Shown: positions 42,290 to 53,037, counted from the first letter of the stretch. The stretch: DNA of 64,000 nt from Amycolatopsis anabasis (GCF_009765355.1 NZ_VTHK01000021.1:62001-126000); one strand, 5' to 3'. Notes: a model not told the origin generated them from the letters alone. Numbers and translations are program-made.

Positions 42290-44517
42290 CTCGCGACATT
42301 CTCTGGCTGTCCGAAGTGGACTCCAACGACACGGCGGTGGTCGGTGGGAAGGGCGCCAACCTCGGGGAGCTCTCCGCCGCCTCAATGCCCGTACCGCCCG
42401 GATTCGTGATCACCGCACCCGCCTACCTGGACTGCATGGAGGCGGCCGGGATACGCGCCGAACTGCGGGACGCTGTCGCCCAGGCCGGATCGGCCCCCGC
42501 CGCGAGCGACGAACGGCTGCGGGCGCTGGTGCGCAAGGCCGGGGTCACCCCTTCGCTGGACGCCGCGATCCGGGAGACTTACCGCATGTTGGGCGCCAGC
42601 ACCGCGGTCGCGGTGCGCTCGTCGGCGACCGCGGAGGACAGTGCCGGGGCGTCCTTCGCCGGGATGAACCGCACCATCACCAACGTCGTCGGCGCGGACA
42701 AGGTCGTCGAAAGCGTCGTCGCCTGCTGGGAATCCCTGTTCGGCGCCCGATCCTTGGCCTACCGCGCGGAACAAGGCATCACCGGCGAACCCGCGATCGC
42801 CGTCGTCGTGCAACGCATGGCCGACGCCGACAAGGCCGGGGTGATCTTCACCGCCGACCCCTCCACCGGCGACCGCGACCGAATCGTGGTGGAAGCGGTC
42901 TTTGGCTTCGGGGAGGTCCTGGTTAGCGGCGCCGTCGAACCGGACACCTACATTCTGTCCAAACCGGACGCGACCGTACTGCGGACCCGGATCGGGCGGC
43001 AGACCCACAAGATCACCCACGGGCCGAACGGCGACGAGCAACGGGTGGACCTCGGCGATGAGGGACGCCCCGCGGTGCTGAGCCCGGCCGAGGCCACCGA
43101 ACTCGCCCGGCTCGCGATGCGGGTCGAGCACCTCTACGGCACTCCGCAGGACATCGAATGGGTCATCGCCGAAGGCAGGACCTGGCTGGTGCAGACCCGC
43201 CCGATCACTACGCTGGCCGAGCACACCGCCGCACCCGCAGACACCGTGCTCGCCTCCGGGCTGTCCGCCGCGCCCGGCGTCGCGACCGGCGTCGTGCGCG
43301 TGCTGCGCTCCCCGGCCGAGAGCGATCGGCTGGGCGAGGGCGAGATCCTGGTGGCCGAGATGACCAACCCGGACTGGGTACCCGCGATCCGCCGCGCCGC
43401 GGCGCTGGTCACCGACCAGGGCGGGATGACCTGCCACGCCGCCATCGTCGCCCGCGAACTCGGCGTCCCCTGCGTGGTCGGCACCCGCTCGGCCACCCGG
43501 GACCTGCACGACGGCCAACTCGTCACCGTCGACGGCGCCGCGGGCACCGTCCGGGCAGGCACCCGGGTCACCACCCAAACGGCCACCACCGACCCGGCAC
43601 CGATCGCCGCACCCGAAGCGCTGGGCACCACGCTGTACGTCAACCTCGCACTGCCGGACCAGGCCGAACGCGTCGCCGCGCTCCCGGTCGACGGGGTCGG
43701 CCTGCTGCGCGCCGAGTTCATGCTCACCGAGGCGCTCGCCAACCAGCACCCGCGCGCGTTCCTCGCCGAACACGGCGCCGACCGGTTCGTCACCGCGATG
43801 TCCGCGTCCCTGCTGAAGATCACCCGAGCCTTCGGCGCCCGCCCGGTCGTCTACCGGGCCACCGACTTCCGTACCAACGAATTCCGCGACCTCACCGGCG
43901 GCGACGAGTTCGAACCCGTCGAGCACAACCCGATGATCGGCTACCGCGGCTGCTACCGCTACCTCGACGATCCGGACCTGTTCCGGCTCGAACTGCGCGC
44001 GCTCGCCAAGGTTCGGGAACAAACCCCGAACCTGCACCTGATGCTTCCGTTCGTGCGCACCAAATGGGAACTCGAAGCCTGCCTCGAACTCGTCGACGCC
44101 AGCCCGCTCGGCCGCCAGCGTGGCCTGCACCGCTGGGTCATGGCCGAGGTTCCCTCGATCGTCTACTGGATCCCCGAATACGCGCACCTCGGCATCGACG
44201 GGGTTTCCATCGGCAGCAACGACCTCACCCAGCTGATGCTCGGCGTCGACCGTGACTCCCAGATTTGCGCCCCGCTGTTCGACGAGGCCGATCCGGCGGT
44301 CCTTGACGCGATCACCCGGATCGTCCAAGCCTGCCGGGACGCGGGCATCACCTCGTCGCTGTGCGGGCAGGCGCCCTCGGCCCGTCCCGCGTTCGCCGAG
44401 CACCTGGTACGAGCTGGGATCACCTCGATCTCGGTCAACGCCGACAGTGTCCCCGCCGCTCGCACGGCGATCGCTGCCGCCGAACGCCGCCTCCTGCTGG
44501 ACTCCTGCCGTAGCTGA
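42286..44517 (+). CDS. ppsA: Phosphoenolpyruvate synthase
   Basis: A 743-residue PEP synthase/PPDK-family enzyme. The N-terminal ATP-grasp domain begins '[20 protein letters not shown]' and contains '[18 protein letters not shown]'. The swivelling phosphohistidine is His384 in GGMTCHAA. The C-terminal barrel carries '[10 protein letters not shown]' and the catalytic Cys693 in LCGQAPS. It interconverts pyruvate + ATP and PEP + AMP + phosphate. Translation is coupled to the preceding SRPBCC-like gene. In the dormancy setting it may redirect pyruvate to gluconeogenesis or recover ATP. Confidence 0.88.
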   Translation: MTRDILWLSEVDSNDTAVVGGKGANLGELSAASMPVPPGFVITAPAYLDCMEAAGIRAELRDAVAQAGSAPAASDERLRALVRKAGVTPSLDAAIRETYRMLGASTAVAVRSSATAEDSAGASFAGMNRTITNVVGADKVVESVVACWESLFGARSLAYRAEQGITGEPAIAVVVQRMADADKAGVIFTADPSTGDRDRIVVEAVFGFGEVLVSGAVEPDTYILSKPDATVLRTRIGRQTHKITHGPNGDEQRVDLGDEGRPAVLSPAEATELARLAMRVEHLYGTPQDIEWVIAEGRTWLVQTRPITTLAEHTAAPADTVLASGLSAAPGVATGVVRVLRSPAESDRLGEGEILVAEMTNPDWVPAIRRAAALVTDQGGMTCHAAIVARELGVPCVVGTRSATRDLHDGQLVTVDGAAGTVRAGTRVTTQTATTDPAPIAAPEALGTTLYVNLALPDQAERVAALPVDGVGLLRAEFMLTEALANQHPRAFLAEHGADRFVTAMSASLLKITRAFGARPVVYRATDFRTNEFRDLTGGDEFEPVEHNPMIGYRGCYRYLDDPDLFRLELRALAKVREQTPNLHLMLPFVRTKWELEACLELVDASPLGRQRGLHRWVMAEVPSIVYWIPEYAHLGIDGVSIGSNDLTQLMLGVDRDSQICAPLFDEADPAVLDAITRIVQACRDAGITSSLCGQAPSARPAFAEHLVRAGITSISVNADSVPAARTAIAAAERRLLLDSCRS

Positions 44518-44613
44518 CCGGCGTCCGCCGAACGGCGCAGCCGTGATGCGCAGGGTTGCCTGGTGGCCCGCTCGCGCCATCGTGAAGATCCCGTGTCGGC
44601 GGTATACCGAGGC

Positions 44614-44625
44614 GGCCGATCGGCC
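44614..44625. promoter_or_regulatory. Perfect 12-base palindrome before a small gene
   Basis: GGCCGATCGGCC, 38 bases upstream of GTG 44663. It resembles the inner part of Streptomyces DevR sites but lacks the flanking G/C triplets, so its role is uncertain. Confidence 0.3.
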
Positions 44626-44662
44626 TAACGTCATGATCCGCGAGGGAAGGGGGCGCTTTCCG

Positions 44663-44851
44663 GTGTTCAAGATCGGTGACGAAGTGGTCGTGATCGACGG
44701 GGTGTATCGGGGCGACCACGGCAGGATCGTCGACGGCCCGGTCGATCTGCGCACCACCGGCTGCGTGTGGGTGTGGCTGGAACACACCAGCGGGCACCGC
44801 CGTCCGGTACGCGAACTCAAGCTCGCGCACCGGGCCACGGTCCGTCGCTAG
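44663..44851 (+). CDS. Small KOW-like protein
   Basis: A 62-residue protein starting at GTG 44663 after a purine-rich GAGGGAAGGGGG site. 'FKIGDEVVVIDGVYRGDHGR' is a KOW/SH3-like strand-turn. An ATG at 44633 would add ten Arg/Gly-rich residues and is less likely. The last codons overlap the convergent USP gene through the palindrome CTAG at 44848-44851, which supplies a TAG stop to both strands. It may bind nucleic acid; the function is unknown. Confidence 0.6.
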   Translation: MFKIGDEVVVIDGVYRGDHGRIVDGPVDLRTTGCVWVWLEHTSGHRRPVRELKLAHRATVRR

Positions 44852-45840
44852 GAATGAGCAGACTCGACCGCTGGGTGCGCGACGACGACCGGGGATTCGG
44901 CGTGGTGCAGCACCGTCCGGCTCGTCGAGCCCAGCAATGCCCGGGTGAAGACTCCGCGGCCATGCGAGCCGACCACGATCAGCCGGGCGTTCTTCGCCGC
45001 CCGCAGGACGGCGTCGGCGGGCCGGTTTGATCGCACGACCGTCGAGGTCACCGTCACCTCGGGGTATCGCTTCCGCCAGGCATCCAGGATCGCGTTCAGG
45101 CCGCGTTCTTCGCCGGCTTCGATTTGCTCGAGGTCGATCGTTGACGGAATCCCCGACCAGGCGTCGTCGGCTGAGGGATCGCGCCAGGACCGGACCGCGA
45201 TCAGGGGTGCCTTGGTCGCGGCGCACTCTTCGAAGGCGTAAGCCAGCGCGGCCTCGCCGTCAGCCGAGTCGTCCACGCCGACGACCACGGGCCGCGATTC
45301 ACCGGGGTCCGGTTCGGTGCGGATCACCGCGATCGGGCATCGCCCGTGCGTGGCCACCGCGTCAGCGACCGAACCGGTCAGCAGCCGGTCGAGTCCGACT
45401 CGTCCTCGCGAGCCCAGTACGGCCAGTTCGGCGGAGGCGGTTTGCTCGATGAGGGTCTTCGCCGGGGAACCGATCAGCACCTCTTCGCGGACCCGCACCG
45501 CGGGTTCCGCGGCCACCGAGGCGGCGGCCGCGGCGCGCAGGAAGTTCCTGCCCTGCCGCACCAGGATGTCCTCGGGCTTGGCCGGTGCGGACCCCGAGGA
45601 GACCATCCCCGGGTAGAGCGGGGCGCACACGTGTACCAGCCGTAACGGGATGCTGCGGCGGGCCGCCTCGCGGGCCGCCCACCGCGCTGCTCGTACCGCG
45701 AACTCCGAGCCGTCTATCCCGGCCAGGACAACTCGTTCGTCCACAACGGACGGATGTGGCCCGGGTTCGCCGCCGGGGTGGGTTTCGGTGTAGAGCGACG
45801 AGGCCAAATAGCCCCGCATGGCCCGTTCGGTGTCCTTCAT
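44848..45840 (-). CDS. Universal stress protein, tandem USP domains (3 of 5)
   Basis: A 330-residue tandem USP protein with an extra N-terminal tail of about 35 residues. Domain starts are 'VVLAGIDGSEFAVRAARWAA' and 'VVVGVDDSADGEAALAYAFE'; ATP-loop segments are 'LGSRGRVGLDRLLTGSVADA' and 'VGSHGRGVFTRALLGSTSRT'. ATG 45840 follows GAGGAG. It lies 14 bases after the CoA ligase gene, at the end of the arc operon, and was probably transcribed with it. Role: nucleotide-sensing stress factor. Confidence 0.88.
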   Translation of the reverse strand: MKDTERAMRGYLASSLYTETHPGGEPGPHPSVVDERVVLAGIDGSEFAVRAARWAAREAARRSIPLRLVHVCAPLYPGMVSSGSAPAKPEDILVRQGRNFLRAAAAASVAAEPAVRVREEVLIGSPAKTLIEQTASAELAVLGSRGRVGLDRLLTGSVADAVATHGRCPIAVIRTEPDPGESRPVVVGVDDSADGEAALAYAFEECAATKAPLIAVRSWRDPSADDAWSGIPSTIDLEQIEAGEERGLNAILDAWRKRYPEVTVTSTVVRSNRPADAVLRAAKNARLIVVGSHGRGVFTRALLGSTSRTVLHHAESPVVVAHPAVESAHS

Positions 45841-45854
45841 GTCCGGCACTCCTC

Positions 45855-48509
45855 TCAATGCTTGAGGTAACGCAGATAGGGATCAGCCACCGGTCGGCGG
45901 CGCAACTGGATCCGGCCGTCCAGCACCAGGCAGCCCTCGGGTGTGGTCAGCACGGGATTGAGATCGAGTTCGGCGATCTCCGGGATCAGCTCGGTGAGCC
46001 TGCCGACGCGCAGCAGCACCTCGCGCACGGCGTCGGTGTTCAGTGGGGTGTCCGCACCGAACAAAACCGGCGAGCAGCGCAACGCGTGCACGAGCCGGTC
46101 CGCCCCGGCGTCGGTCAGCGGGGCGAGGCGGGCGGCGCGGTCGGCGATGAGGTCGGTGTCCGTTCCGCCGAGCCCGAACACGACGAGCGGCCCGAACATC
46201 TCGTCCGAGTGGATGCCGACCAGCAGTTCCCGCCCCGCCGCGGCCATCGGTTGCACGACCACCCCGCGCAACTCCGCACCGAACCGCTCCCGGAAGCCGG
46301 AAACGGCGGCGCGGACACCGGATGCCTCCCGCACGTCCAGGACGACCCCGCCGCGGTCGGCCTTGTGCAGCACGCCCGCCGCGTCGGCTTTGATCGCGAC
46401 CGGTCGCCCGAACCGTTCGGACAGCGCGAGCGCGGCATCTTCGTCCGCCGCGAACTCGGTCGCGATCACCGGGATTCCGAAGGCGCGCAACAACCCGGTC
46501 ACCTCCACCGGCCCGAGCCAGCCACCCGCGGGATGGTCGTCCAGCCATCGGGCGACCTGCTCCCGCGCGCGGGGCAAGTCGATGCCGGAGAGCTCGGGCA
46601 CCTCTCCTGCCGGTTCGTGCAACCACCGGGAGTATCGGGCAAGGTGCCCCAGCGCCGCGGCGGCCTGTTCGGGGTCGGCGTAGCTGGCGGTCACCGGCCT
46701 GCCGCCGAGGCCCTTCAGCGCCCGGACCGGCTCGGGCTGGCCGGGGCGCACCAGGATCACCGGCTTACCGCGCAGGGCGACCCGTTGCGCCAGCGCGGTT
46801 CCGGGGTCTCCGAGGGCGGTCGGCAACACGGCCACCAGGACCGCGTCGATCCCGTCTTCGTTGACGAGCACGTCCACGGCGGCGCCGAACGCGGCCGGGT
46901 GCACCACGGCGGTGGTGTCCACCGGGTTGCGCACGCTCGCCTGCGCGGGCAGCACGTCGCGCAACCGGTCGGTGGTGATCTCGCTCAGGTCCGGCAGTTC
47001 CAGTCCGTGCCGGGCGCACGCGTCGGCGGTGAGCACGCCGGCGCCACCGGCGTTGCTGAGCACCGCCACTCGGTTCCCGGCGGGCAGCGACTGCCACTGC
47101 AACGCCGCGAGCACGTCCAGCAGTTCGCTGATCGAGTCGACCGCGATGATCCCGGCCTGTTCGAACAACGCGTCCCGGGTGACCGCGGGGGTGGCGGCGG
47201 CCGCGGTGTGGGACGCGGCGGCGCGCTGGGCGGCGGGGGTGCTGCCGCCGCGCACCGCGAGGACCGGCTTCTCGCGGGCGAGCGTTCGCGCGAGGCGTCC
47301 GAATTTGCGTGGGTTCCCGAAGGATTCCAGGTACAGCACGGCGATCGAGGTCCGCGGATCCTGCTGCCACCACAGCAGCAGGTCGTTGCCGCTCACGTCG
47401 TACTTGTCGCCCGCGGACACCAAACTGGAAATACCCAGCCCGGTGGCGGCGAGCAGTTCGGCCAGCGCGATCGCGATGCCACCGGACTGGGTCATCACCC
47501 CGATGTCTCCCGGGCGGACCGCGCCGGGCAGGAAGGTGGCGTTCATCCGGACCGCCGGATCGGTGTTGGCGACGCCGATGCAGTTGGGGCCCACCAACCG
47601 CATGCCATGGCGCCGCACCGCGGCGAGGTCGGTTCCGCCCGGTCCGGAGGTGATCACCACGACCGCGGGAACCCCGGCGTGGCCGCATTCCTCCAACACC
47701 CCGGGCACCACGGCCGCTGGGACGCAGACGACCGCCAACTCCGGGGGTGTGGGCAGGGCGGCGACGGACGGGAAGCAGCGGACACCGAGCACCGCGTCGG
47801 CATGGGGATTGACCGCCATGAGGTCGCCGGTGAAACCGCCGTCGAGCAGGTTGCGCAGCACGGCATGGCCAACGCTCTCCGGGGTCCGCCCCGCACCGAT
47901 GACGGCGATCGATCGGGGTTCGAGGACGTGGCGTAGGCTAGCCACATCGGCCACCCGCTCCCGGGCCGCGACCGCGTCGAGATAGGTCTCCCCCGCATCG
48001 AGGCGCAGTTCGACGCCGCGCTCCGGACCGCAGCCGGTGATCGTGAACGGCAGGCCCAGGTCCCGGAACACCCGCGTCATACGGACGTTCTCCGCGAGCA
48101 CAACCGCCACGAAGCACCGGATCCCCTGCTGCCTCGCGACCGAGACCAGGTGTTCGAGCAGCAGTGTGCCCACGCCACCGGCCTGAACTTCCCCGTCGAC
48201 TACCAGGGCCAGTTCCGCCTCGCGGGTACCACCCATGACTTCGTAGTTGCCGACACCGATGAGCCGGTCGGCAAGGAACGCTCCGACCCCAGCGTGCCTG
48301 TCCGAAGTCTCGGCGGCGAACCGCTCCGCGAGTTCGTCCAAACGCGACGGTACCGGGCCGAAGAACCGGAGGTAGCCGTCTCGTTCGCTGAGTCTCCGGT
48401 GCAGCGCCAGCACCTCGGGCGCGTCGGCGGGCGTCAGCGGGCGCACCAGCACGACCCGCCCGTCGGTCAGCACCGAGCGGTTTCCCGGCAGGTCGATCGT
48501 GGAACTCAT
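45855..48509 (-). CDS. GNAT acetyltransferase fused to ADP-forming acyl-CoA synthetase
   Basis: An 884-residue fusion. Residues ~10-165 are a GNAT domain ('LVVDGEVQAGGVGTLLLEHL' is the acetyl-CoA loop). The CoA-binding domain ('IAVIGAGRTPESVGHAVLRN') begins near residue 195. The succinyl-CoA synthetase-like part with 'AASHTAA' holds the probable phosphorylated His, and a C-terminal ATP-grasp domain follows ('RPVAIKADAAGVLHKADRGG'). Protein acetyltransferases Pat/PatZ carry a degenerate synthetase; here the His is retained, so acetyl-CoA + ADP to acetate + ATP may still work. The start overlaps the carbamate kinase stop by four bases. It lies in the arginine deiminase operon. Confidence 0.85.
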   Translation of the reverse strand: MSSTIDLPGNRSVLTDGRVVLVRPLTPADAPEVLALHRRLSERDGYLRFFGPVPSRLDELAERFAAETSDRHAGVGAFLADRLIGVGNYEVMGGTREAELALVVDGEVQAGGVGTLLLEHLVSVARQQGIRCFVAVVLAENVRMTRVFRDLGLPFTITGCGPERGVELRLDAGETYLDAVAARERVADVASLRHVLEPRSIAVIGAGRTPESVGHAVLRNLLDGGFTGDLMAVNPHADAVLGVRCFPSVAALPTPPELAVVCVPAAVVPGVLEECGHAGVPAVVVITSGPGGTDLAAVRRHGMRLVGPNCIGVANTDPAVRMNATFLPGAVRPGDIGVMTQSGGIAIALAELLAATGLGISSLVSAGDKYDVSGNDLLLWWQQDPRTSIAVLYLESFGNPRKFGRLARTLAREKPVLAVRGGSTPAAQRAAASHTAAAATPAVTRDALFEQAGIIAVDSISELLDVLAALQWQSLPAGNRVAVLSNAGGAGVLTADACARHGLELPDLSEITTDRLRDVLPAQASVRNPVDTTAVVHPAAFGAAVDVLVNEDGIDAVLVAVLPTALGDPGTALAQRVALRGKPVILVRPGQPEPVRALKGLGGRPVTASYADPEQAAAALGHLARYSRWLHEPAGEVPELSGIDLPRAREQVARWLDDHPAGGWLGPVEVTGLLRAFGIPVIATEFAADEDAALALSERFGRPVAIKADAAGVLHKADRGGVVLDVREASGVRAAVSGFRERFGAELRGVVVQPMAAAGRELLVGIHSDEMFGPLVVFGLGGTDTDLIADRAARLAPLTDAGADRLVHALRCSPVLFGADTPLNTDAVREVLLRVGRLTELIPEIAELDLNPVLTTPEGCLVLDGRIQLRRRPVADPYLRYLKH

Positions 48510-49432
48510 GGCGTCCTCTCTTTCGCCGCGAGGATCCTGGTTCCGGCGCGGCCGGTGAGCACTGCGGCCGCTTCGTCCAGCGCGCCGATCGCGGCGAGCC
48601 TGCCGCCGTGGGCGAGGAACCGGCGGCACGCTTCGACTTTCGGTCCCATCGAACCGTCCGGAAGTCCGAGGGCGGCCAGTTCCTGGGCGGTGGCTTCGGT
48701 GATCGGGGTCGCCCGTGGGGTGCCGAAGTCGCGCTGCACCGCCGGGACATCGGTGAGCAGGAGCAGGGTGTCCGCGCCGAGTTCGGTGGCCAGCAACGCG
48801 GCCACCAGGTCCTTGTCCACGACCGCTTCAACGCCGTGCGGATGGCCGTTCGCGGTGACCGGGATTCCGCCCCCGCCGGCGGCGATCACGATCGCGCCGC
48901 TGTCCAGCAGCAGGCGCACGCTCGCGAGTTCCAGGACTTCGCGGGGTTCGGGCGACGGCACGACCCGGCGCCAGCGGTGGCCGTCCTGGTGCAGGGCCCA
49001 GCCTCGGTCGGCGGCCAGCCGATCGGCCCGGGTCCGGTCGTAGCCGGAACCGATGAACTTGGCGGGCCGCGCGAAGGCGGGATCGTCGGCATCCACGCGG
49101 GTCCGGGTGAGCACTGCGACGACTTCGCGGCCCGGCAACGCGGTGCCGAGCGCCCCGGCGAGCCAGTAGCCGATCATGCCCTGGGTCTCGGCCACCAGCG
49201 CGTCCAGCGGGTACGGCCGCTCCAGCCGCCGATCGGCCGCGCTTTCCAGGGCCAGCAGGCCGACCTGTGGACCGTTGCCGTGCACGATCACGGCCTCGTG
49301 CTCCCGCGCCACCGCCGCCAGCGTGTCGGTCGCGGTGGCGAGGTTTCGTTGCTGGACGGCGAAGTCCGCGCGTTCGCCACGGCGCAGCAGCGCGTTCCCG
49401 CCCAGCCCGATCACCAACCTCACCGGCCTCAC
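48506..49432 (-). CDS. arcC: Carbamate kinase
   Basis: A 308-residue amino-acid-kinase-fold enzyme. The N-terminal 'LVIGLGGNALLRRGE', 'IVHGNGPQVGLLALE', and 'IVIAAGGGGIPV' with 'AVVDKDLVAALLA' are the carbamate kinase signatures. It makes ATP from carbamoyl phosphate and ADP, the energy-yielding step of the arginine deiminase pathway. The GTG start at 49432 overlaps the upstream transcarbamoylase stop (GTGA). Confidence 0.92.
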   Translation of the reverse strand: MRPVRLVIGLGGNALLRRGERADFAVQQRNLATATDTLAAVAREHEAVIVHGNGPQVGLLALESAADRRLERPYPLDALVAETQGMIGYWLAGALGTALPGREVVAVLTRTRVDADDPAFARPAKFIGSGYDRTRADRLAADRGWALHQDGHRWRRVVPSPEPREVLELASVRLLLDSGAIVIAAGGGGIPVTANGHPHGVEAVVDKDLVAALLATELGADTLLLLTDVPAVQRDFGTPRATPITEATAQELAALGLPDGSMGPKVEACRRFLAHGGRLAAIGALDEAAAVLTGRAGTRILAAKERTP

Positions 49433-50364
49433 CCCCGGCCCTGGAGCTTGCGGCGCAACAGCGCGTAGAGCACGGCCTGCGCGGCCGGTTCCCGGTTGGC
49501 GGCCTGCCGGAACACCACCGAGCGCGGGCCGTCGATCACGTCCGCGGTCACTTCTTCACCGCGATGTGCCGGGAGGCAGTGCAGGAACACCGCTTCCGGC
49601 AGCGCCCGGTCCATCAGCGCGGAGTCGACCCGGTACGGCGCCAGCGCGGCGCGCCGGTCCGCGGCCTCGTGCGGTGGGTCGCCCATGGACAACCACACGT
49701 CGGTGTACACCGCGCTCGCCCCGCGGACCGCCTCCGCAGGGTCTCTGGTGCACGTCACGGTGGAACCCGTGGCGGCCGCGATCTGCTCGGCCGCCCGGAT
49801 GCCCCCGGCGTCCGGCGGGTAGGCGTCCGGGGTGGCGAGGGCGATGTCCACTCCGGACAGTGCGGCGGCCTGGGCCAGGCTCACCGCCACGTTGTTGCCC
49901 GCGCCGACGTAGGCGATCCGGCGGCCGGGCAGATCCGCGAACAGCTGCCCCAGCGTGAACAGATCGGTCAGGCTCTGCAGCGGGTGGTGGCCGTCGGTCA
50001 GCGCGTTGATCACCGGAACGGTCGCCGCCCCGGCGAACCGCGCGAGTTCCGCGTCCGACGAACTGCGGATGACCAGGGCCGAAACATAGCTGGAGAGCAC
50101 GCGCGCGGTGTCTTCGATGGTCTCTCCGCGGCCGAGCTGCAGCTCGGCCGCGGAGAGCGTGATGGGGGTGCCACCGAGGCGCACCACGGCGGCTTCGGTG
50201 GACACCCGGGTCCGGGTCGAGGGCTTGGTGAAGTGCAGCGCCACCAGGCCGTGGTGCAGGAAGATCGGATCGTGGTCGGGATCCTGCGCGTAGCACGCGG
50301 TCAGGCGCATCAGCTCGGCGAAATCGGCGGGAGTCAAATCCGCCGTGGTCAGCAGGTCTTTCAC
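49429..50364 (-). CDS. arcB: Ornithine carbamoyltransferase (catabolic context)
   Basis: A 311-residue transcarbamoylase. The carbamoyl phosphate motif STRTR ('FTKPSTRTRVSTEAAV'), the ornithine-side HHPLQSLTD, and HCLPAHRGEE are all present, so it is an active ornithine-type enzyme. In the arc operon it should run in the phosphorolytic direction, citrulline + phosphate to ornithine + carbamoyl phosphate. Whether it is specialised for catabolism (arcB) or is a duplicated argF cannot be told from the sequence. It lies 13 bases after arcA. Confidence 0.9.
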   Translation of the reverse strand: MKDLLTTADLTPADFAELMRLTACYAQDPDHDPIFLHHGLVALHFTKPSTRTRVSTEAAVVRLGGTPITLSAAELQLGRGETIEDTARVLSSYVSALVIRSSSDAELARFAGAATVPVINALTDGHHPLQSLTDLFTLGQLFADLPGRRIAYVGAGNNVAVSLAQAAALSGVDIALATPDAYPPDAGGIRAAEQIAAATGSTVTCTRDPAEAVRGASAVYTDVWLSMGDPPHEAADRRAALAPYRVDSALMDRALPEAVFLHCLPAHRGEEVTADVIDGPRSVVFRQAANREPAAQAVLYALLRRKLQGRG

Positions 50365-50377
50365 GGATACCTCCGGA

Positions 50378-51583
50378 TCAGCTCGGGTCGCGTTCGATCG
50401 GGCAGCTCATGCAGCGCGGACCGCCGCGGCCCCGGCCCAGCTCGCCACCGGGAATGGTGATCACCTCGATGCCGTGCTTGCGCAACATCGTGTTCGTGGT
50501 GACGTTGCGCTCGTAGGCGACGACGACGCCGGGGCGGATCGCGAGCACGTTGCTCCCGTCGTCCCACTGCTCGCGCTCGGCCGCCCGGACGTCCTGTTCC
50601 GCCCGCAGGACCCGGACCTTGTCCAAGCCGAGTTCGGTTCCGATCGTGGCGAACAGTTCGCCGTTCTCCCGGACCCGCGGGGTCGCCCGGCCACCGGTGT
50701 CGCCGGGCCGGAGGGTGAACGACCGCAGGTCGCCCAGTCCGGGGTAGGCGGTGAACGCGTCGACGTCGACCATGGTCAGCACCGTGTCCAGGTGCATGAA
50801 GGCGCGTGCCCGGGGCAGCAGGACCGCGATCACCGCGTGCGCCGTGCCCGCGGTGAACAGCCGGTGCGCCAGCAGCTCGATGGCCTCCGGGGTGGTCCGC
50901 TCGCTCATCCCGACCATCAGCACCCCGGGGGCGAGCACGTGCACATCGCCGCCTTCCAGGCTGACCGGGGTATCGTCCGGGGTGATCCAGCGGGGTATCT
51001 CGGCTCCGGCGAACAGTGGGTGGAACCGGTACACCGCCTTGACGTGCGCGCTCTCCCGGCGCCGGGCGGGCTTGGCCATCGGGTTGATCGTGACGCCATC
51101 GAAGACCCAGCACGACGAGTCCCGGGCGAACAGGTGGTTCGGCAGCGGCGGCAGCAGGAAGTCGTCCGGCGCCGCGCTCAGCAACCGCAAACTGTCCACC
51201 GTGGACGTCTCCAGCTCGCGTCGGGTGATCCCGCCGACCAGCGTCCGGGCCAGCGTCGCCGAGTCCATCGCCGCGCATGCCTCGTGCAGCAGGGGACCGG
51301 CGCCCGCCCGGTCGAGCACCCGGCCCAGCACCCATTTCCGCGCCTGCTCATCGGTGAGGACCTCGGTGAGCAGATCTCCGAACAGGTGCACCACCACGCC
51401 CCGCTCCCGCAGGGTGTCGGCGAAGACGTCGTGTTCCTGCCGGGCCCGGCGGACCCACAGCACGTCGTCGAAGAGCAGTTCGTCCTTGTTGGACGGGGTG
51501 AGCCGCAGCAGTTCCAGATCCGGCCGATGCAGAATCACCTGCCGGAGCCCGCCCACCTCGCTGTGCACACCGAACGCGTTCAC
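50378..51583 (-). CDS. arcA: Arginine deiminase
   Basis: A 401-residue arginine deiminase. '[20 protein letters not shown]' gives the FxRD motif, '[11 protein letters not shown]' the Asp/Glu pair, and '[12 protein letters not shown]' the catalytic His. Cys391 in PRCMSCP near the C-terminus is the expected nucleophile. It hydrolyses arginine to citrulline and ammonia. The start is GTG 51583, overlapping the permease stop (GTGA) with GGGAGG just upstream; no ATG gives the correct N-terminus. Confidence 0.92.
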   Translation of the reverse strand: MNAFGVHSEVGGLRQVILHRPDLELLRLTPSNKDELLFDDVLWVRRARQEHDVFADTLRERGVVVHLFGDLLTEVLTDEQARKWVLGRVLDRAGAGPLLHEACAAMDSATLARTLVGGITRRELETSTVDSLRLLSAAPDDFLLPPLPNHLFARDSSCWVFDGVTINPMAKPARRRESAHVKAVYRFHPLFAGAEIPRWITPDDTPVSLEGGDVHVLAPGVLMVGMSERTTPEAIELLAHRLFTAGTAHAVIAVLLPRARAFMHLDTVLTMVDVDAFTAYPGLGDLRSFTLRPGDTGGRATPRVRENGELFATIGTELGLDKVRVLRAEQDVRAAEREQWDDGSNVLAIRPGVVVAYERNVTTNTMLRKHGIEVITIPGGELGRGRGGPRCMSCPIERDPS

Positions 51584-52953
51584 GCCGCCTCCCGGCCTTC
51601 GTCGGATTTCTTCGGGAAAGCGGCGGTCGTGCCACGTTTCCGGCGGTAGGCGATCCACACGTAGACAGGCATCCCGGCCAGCAGGAGCAGCAGCCCCTTG
51701 GCCATCACCTCGTACCCGGCCCCGGCAATCGCCCACAGCGAATAGGCGAAGGCGAGCAGCGCGACCACGCCATCGGTCAGCAACCGGCGCCGGGAGAACC
51801 GGCCCCGATCGGTGGCCAGCAGCATCAGCTGCGCCATCGCCGAATACGCGTACGGCACGAGCGTGGTCAGCGTGGCGAGCAGGATGACGAAGGTGAACTG
51901 GCTGACCAGGCTCGCGGTGTAGTTCATCGCCATCAGCACGGTCACCAGGACGCTGGAGGCGACCAGCCCGAACACCGGGGCACCGCCGCGGCTGGTGCGC
52001 GCGAACGCCTTCGGGAACAGCCCGTCGCGCGCCGCGGCAAGCGGGATCTGCCCCTGCAGCAACACCCAGCCGTTCAACGCGCCGAACGCGGCGATCGCCG
52101 CCCCCGCGGCCACCGCGTTCCCGGCCCAGCCACCGAACACCGCGCTCGCCGCGTCCGCGAACGGGGCCGTGGACTCGGTGAGCCGGTCCCGCGGCACCAC
52201 TCCGAGCACGGCCACCGTGCCCAGGACGTACACGACGGCGGTGACGATCGTGCCGATCAGCGTGGCCCGCGGAATCGTCCTGCGCGGCTCGCGCACGTCC
52301 CCGGCGGGGACGGTGGCCGATTCGATCCCGATGAACGCCCACAGGGTGAGCGCCGCCGTGGCGGTCACCGCGCTGAAGCTCCCCTGCTCGCTCGCGTTGA
52401 ACGGCGTGAAGTTCGCCGGATCGGCGAAGAACGGCACGATCAACGCCACCGCGAGCAACGGCACGAGCTTGAGCACCGTGGTGACGACCTGCACGATCCC
52501 GCCCTGCCGTACCCCGAACGCGTTGACCCCGGTAACCACCCAGATCGCCACCAGGGCCACCGCCATCGCCAGCAGCCGGTTGCTCGCCAGCACCGGGAAG
52601 AAATGCGCGAGATAACCGACGAACGCCACCGCGATCGCGGCGTTCCCCGCCCAGATCGCGATCCAGTACCCCCAGGCGGTCTGGAAACCGAGGAAATCCC
52701 CGAAAGCGCGCCGAGTGTAGGCATACGGCCCGCCCACGAGCGGATCACAGCGGCCGAGCCGGGCGAACACCAGCGCGAGCAGCACCGCACCAAGCGAGGT
52801 GAACAGCCAGCCCAGCACGCTGATGGCGCCGAAGGAAGCCAGCGAACTCGGCAGCAGGAACACCCCGGAGCCGATCATGTTCCCGACCACCAGCGCGGTC
52901 GCCGCCCACAACCCCAGACCACGCCTGCGCGGTCTTCCCGCGACGTCGGTCAT
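51580..52953 (-). CDS. arcD: APC-family arginine/ornithine antiporter-like permease
   Basis: A 457-residue membrane protein with twelve predicted helices. The first, '[20 protein letters not shown]', carries the G-x-G-V-F substrate motif of basic-amino-acid antiporters (ArcD/AdiC type). It heads the operon arcD-arcA-arcB-arcC, where exchange of arginine for ornithine is expected; specificity is inferred from context. ATG 52953 with GGGAGGG upstream is preferred over a longer N-terminal reading that crosses the promoter box. Confidence 0.83.
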   Translation of the reverse strand: MTDVAGRPRRRGLGLWAATALVVGNMIGSGVFLLPSSLASFGAISVLGWLFTSLGAVLLALVFARLGRCDPLVGGPYAYTRRAFGDFLGFQTAWGYWIAIWAGNAAIAVAFVGYLAHFFPVLASNRLLAMAVALVAIWVVTGVNAFGVRQGGIVQVVTTVLKLVPLLAVALIVPFFADPANFTPFNASEQGSFSAVTATAALTLWAFIGIESATVPAGDVREPRRTIPRATLIGTIVTAVVYVLGTVAVLGVVPRDRLTESTAPFADAASAVFGGWAGNAVAAGAAIAAFGALNGWVLLQGQIPLAAARDGLFPKAFARTSRGGAPVFGLVASSVLVTVLMAMNYTASLVSQFTFVILLATLTTLVPYAYSAMAQLMLLATDRGRFSRRRLLTDGVVALLAFAYSLWAIAGAGYEVMAKGLLLLLAGMPVYVWIAYRRKRGTTAAFPKKSDEGREAA

Positions 52954-53037
52954 CTGCCCTCCCAGGAAATCCGGATCCGGCCTCCAGCACACCCCAACCA
53001 AGCCCCCCACCACCGGAGGCCGGAGAACCGGATTCGA

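Noticed and set aside
42382-44838. 818-codon open frame on the minus strand
   Set aside because: Shadow of ppsA, whose phosphohistidine and Cys motifs lie on the plus strand.
45585-47936. 783-codon open frame on the plus strand
   Set aside because: Shadow of the GNAT/CoA-ligase and USP genes on the minus strand.
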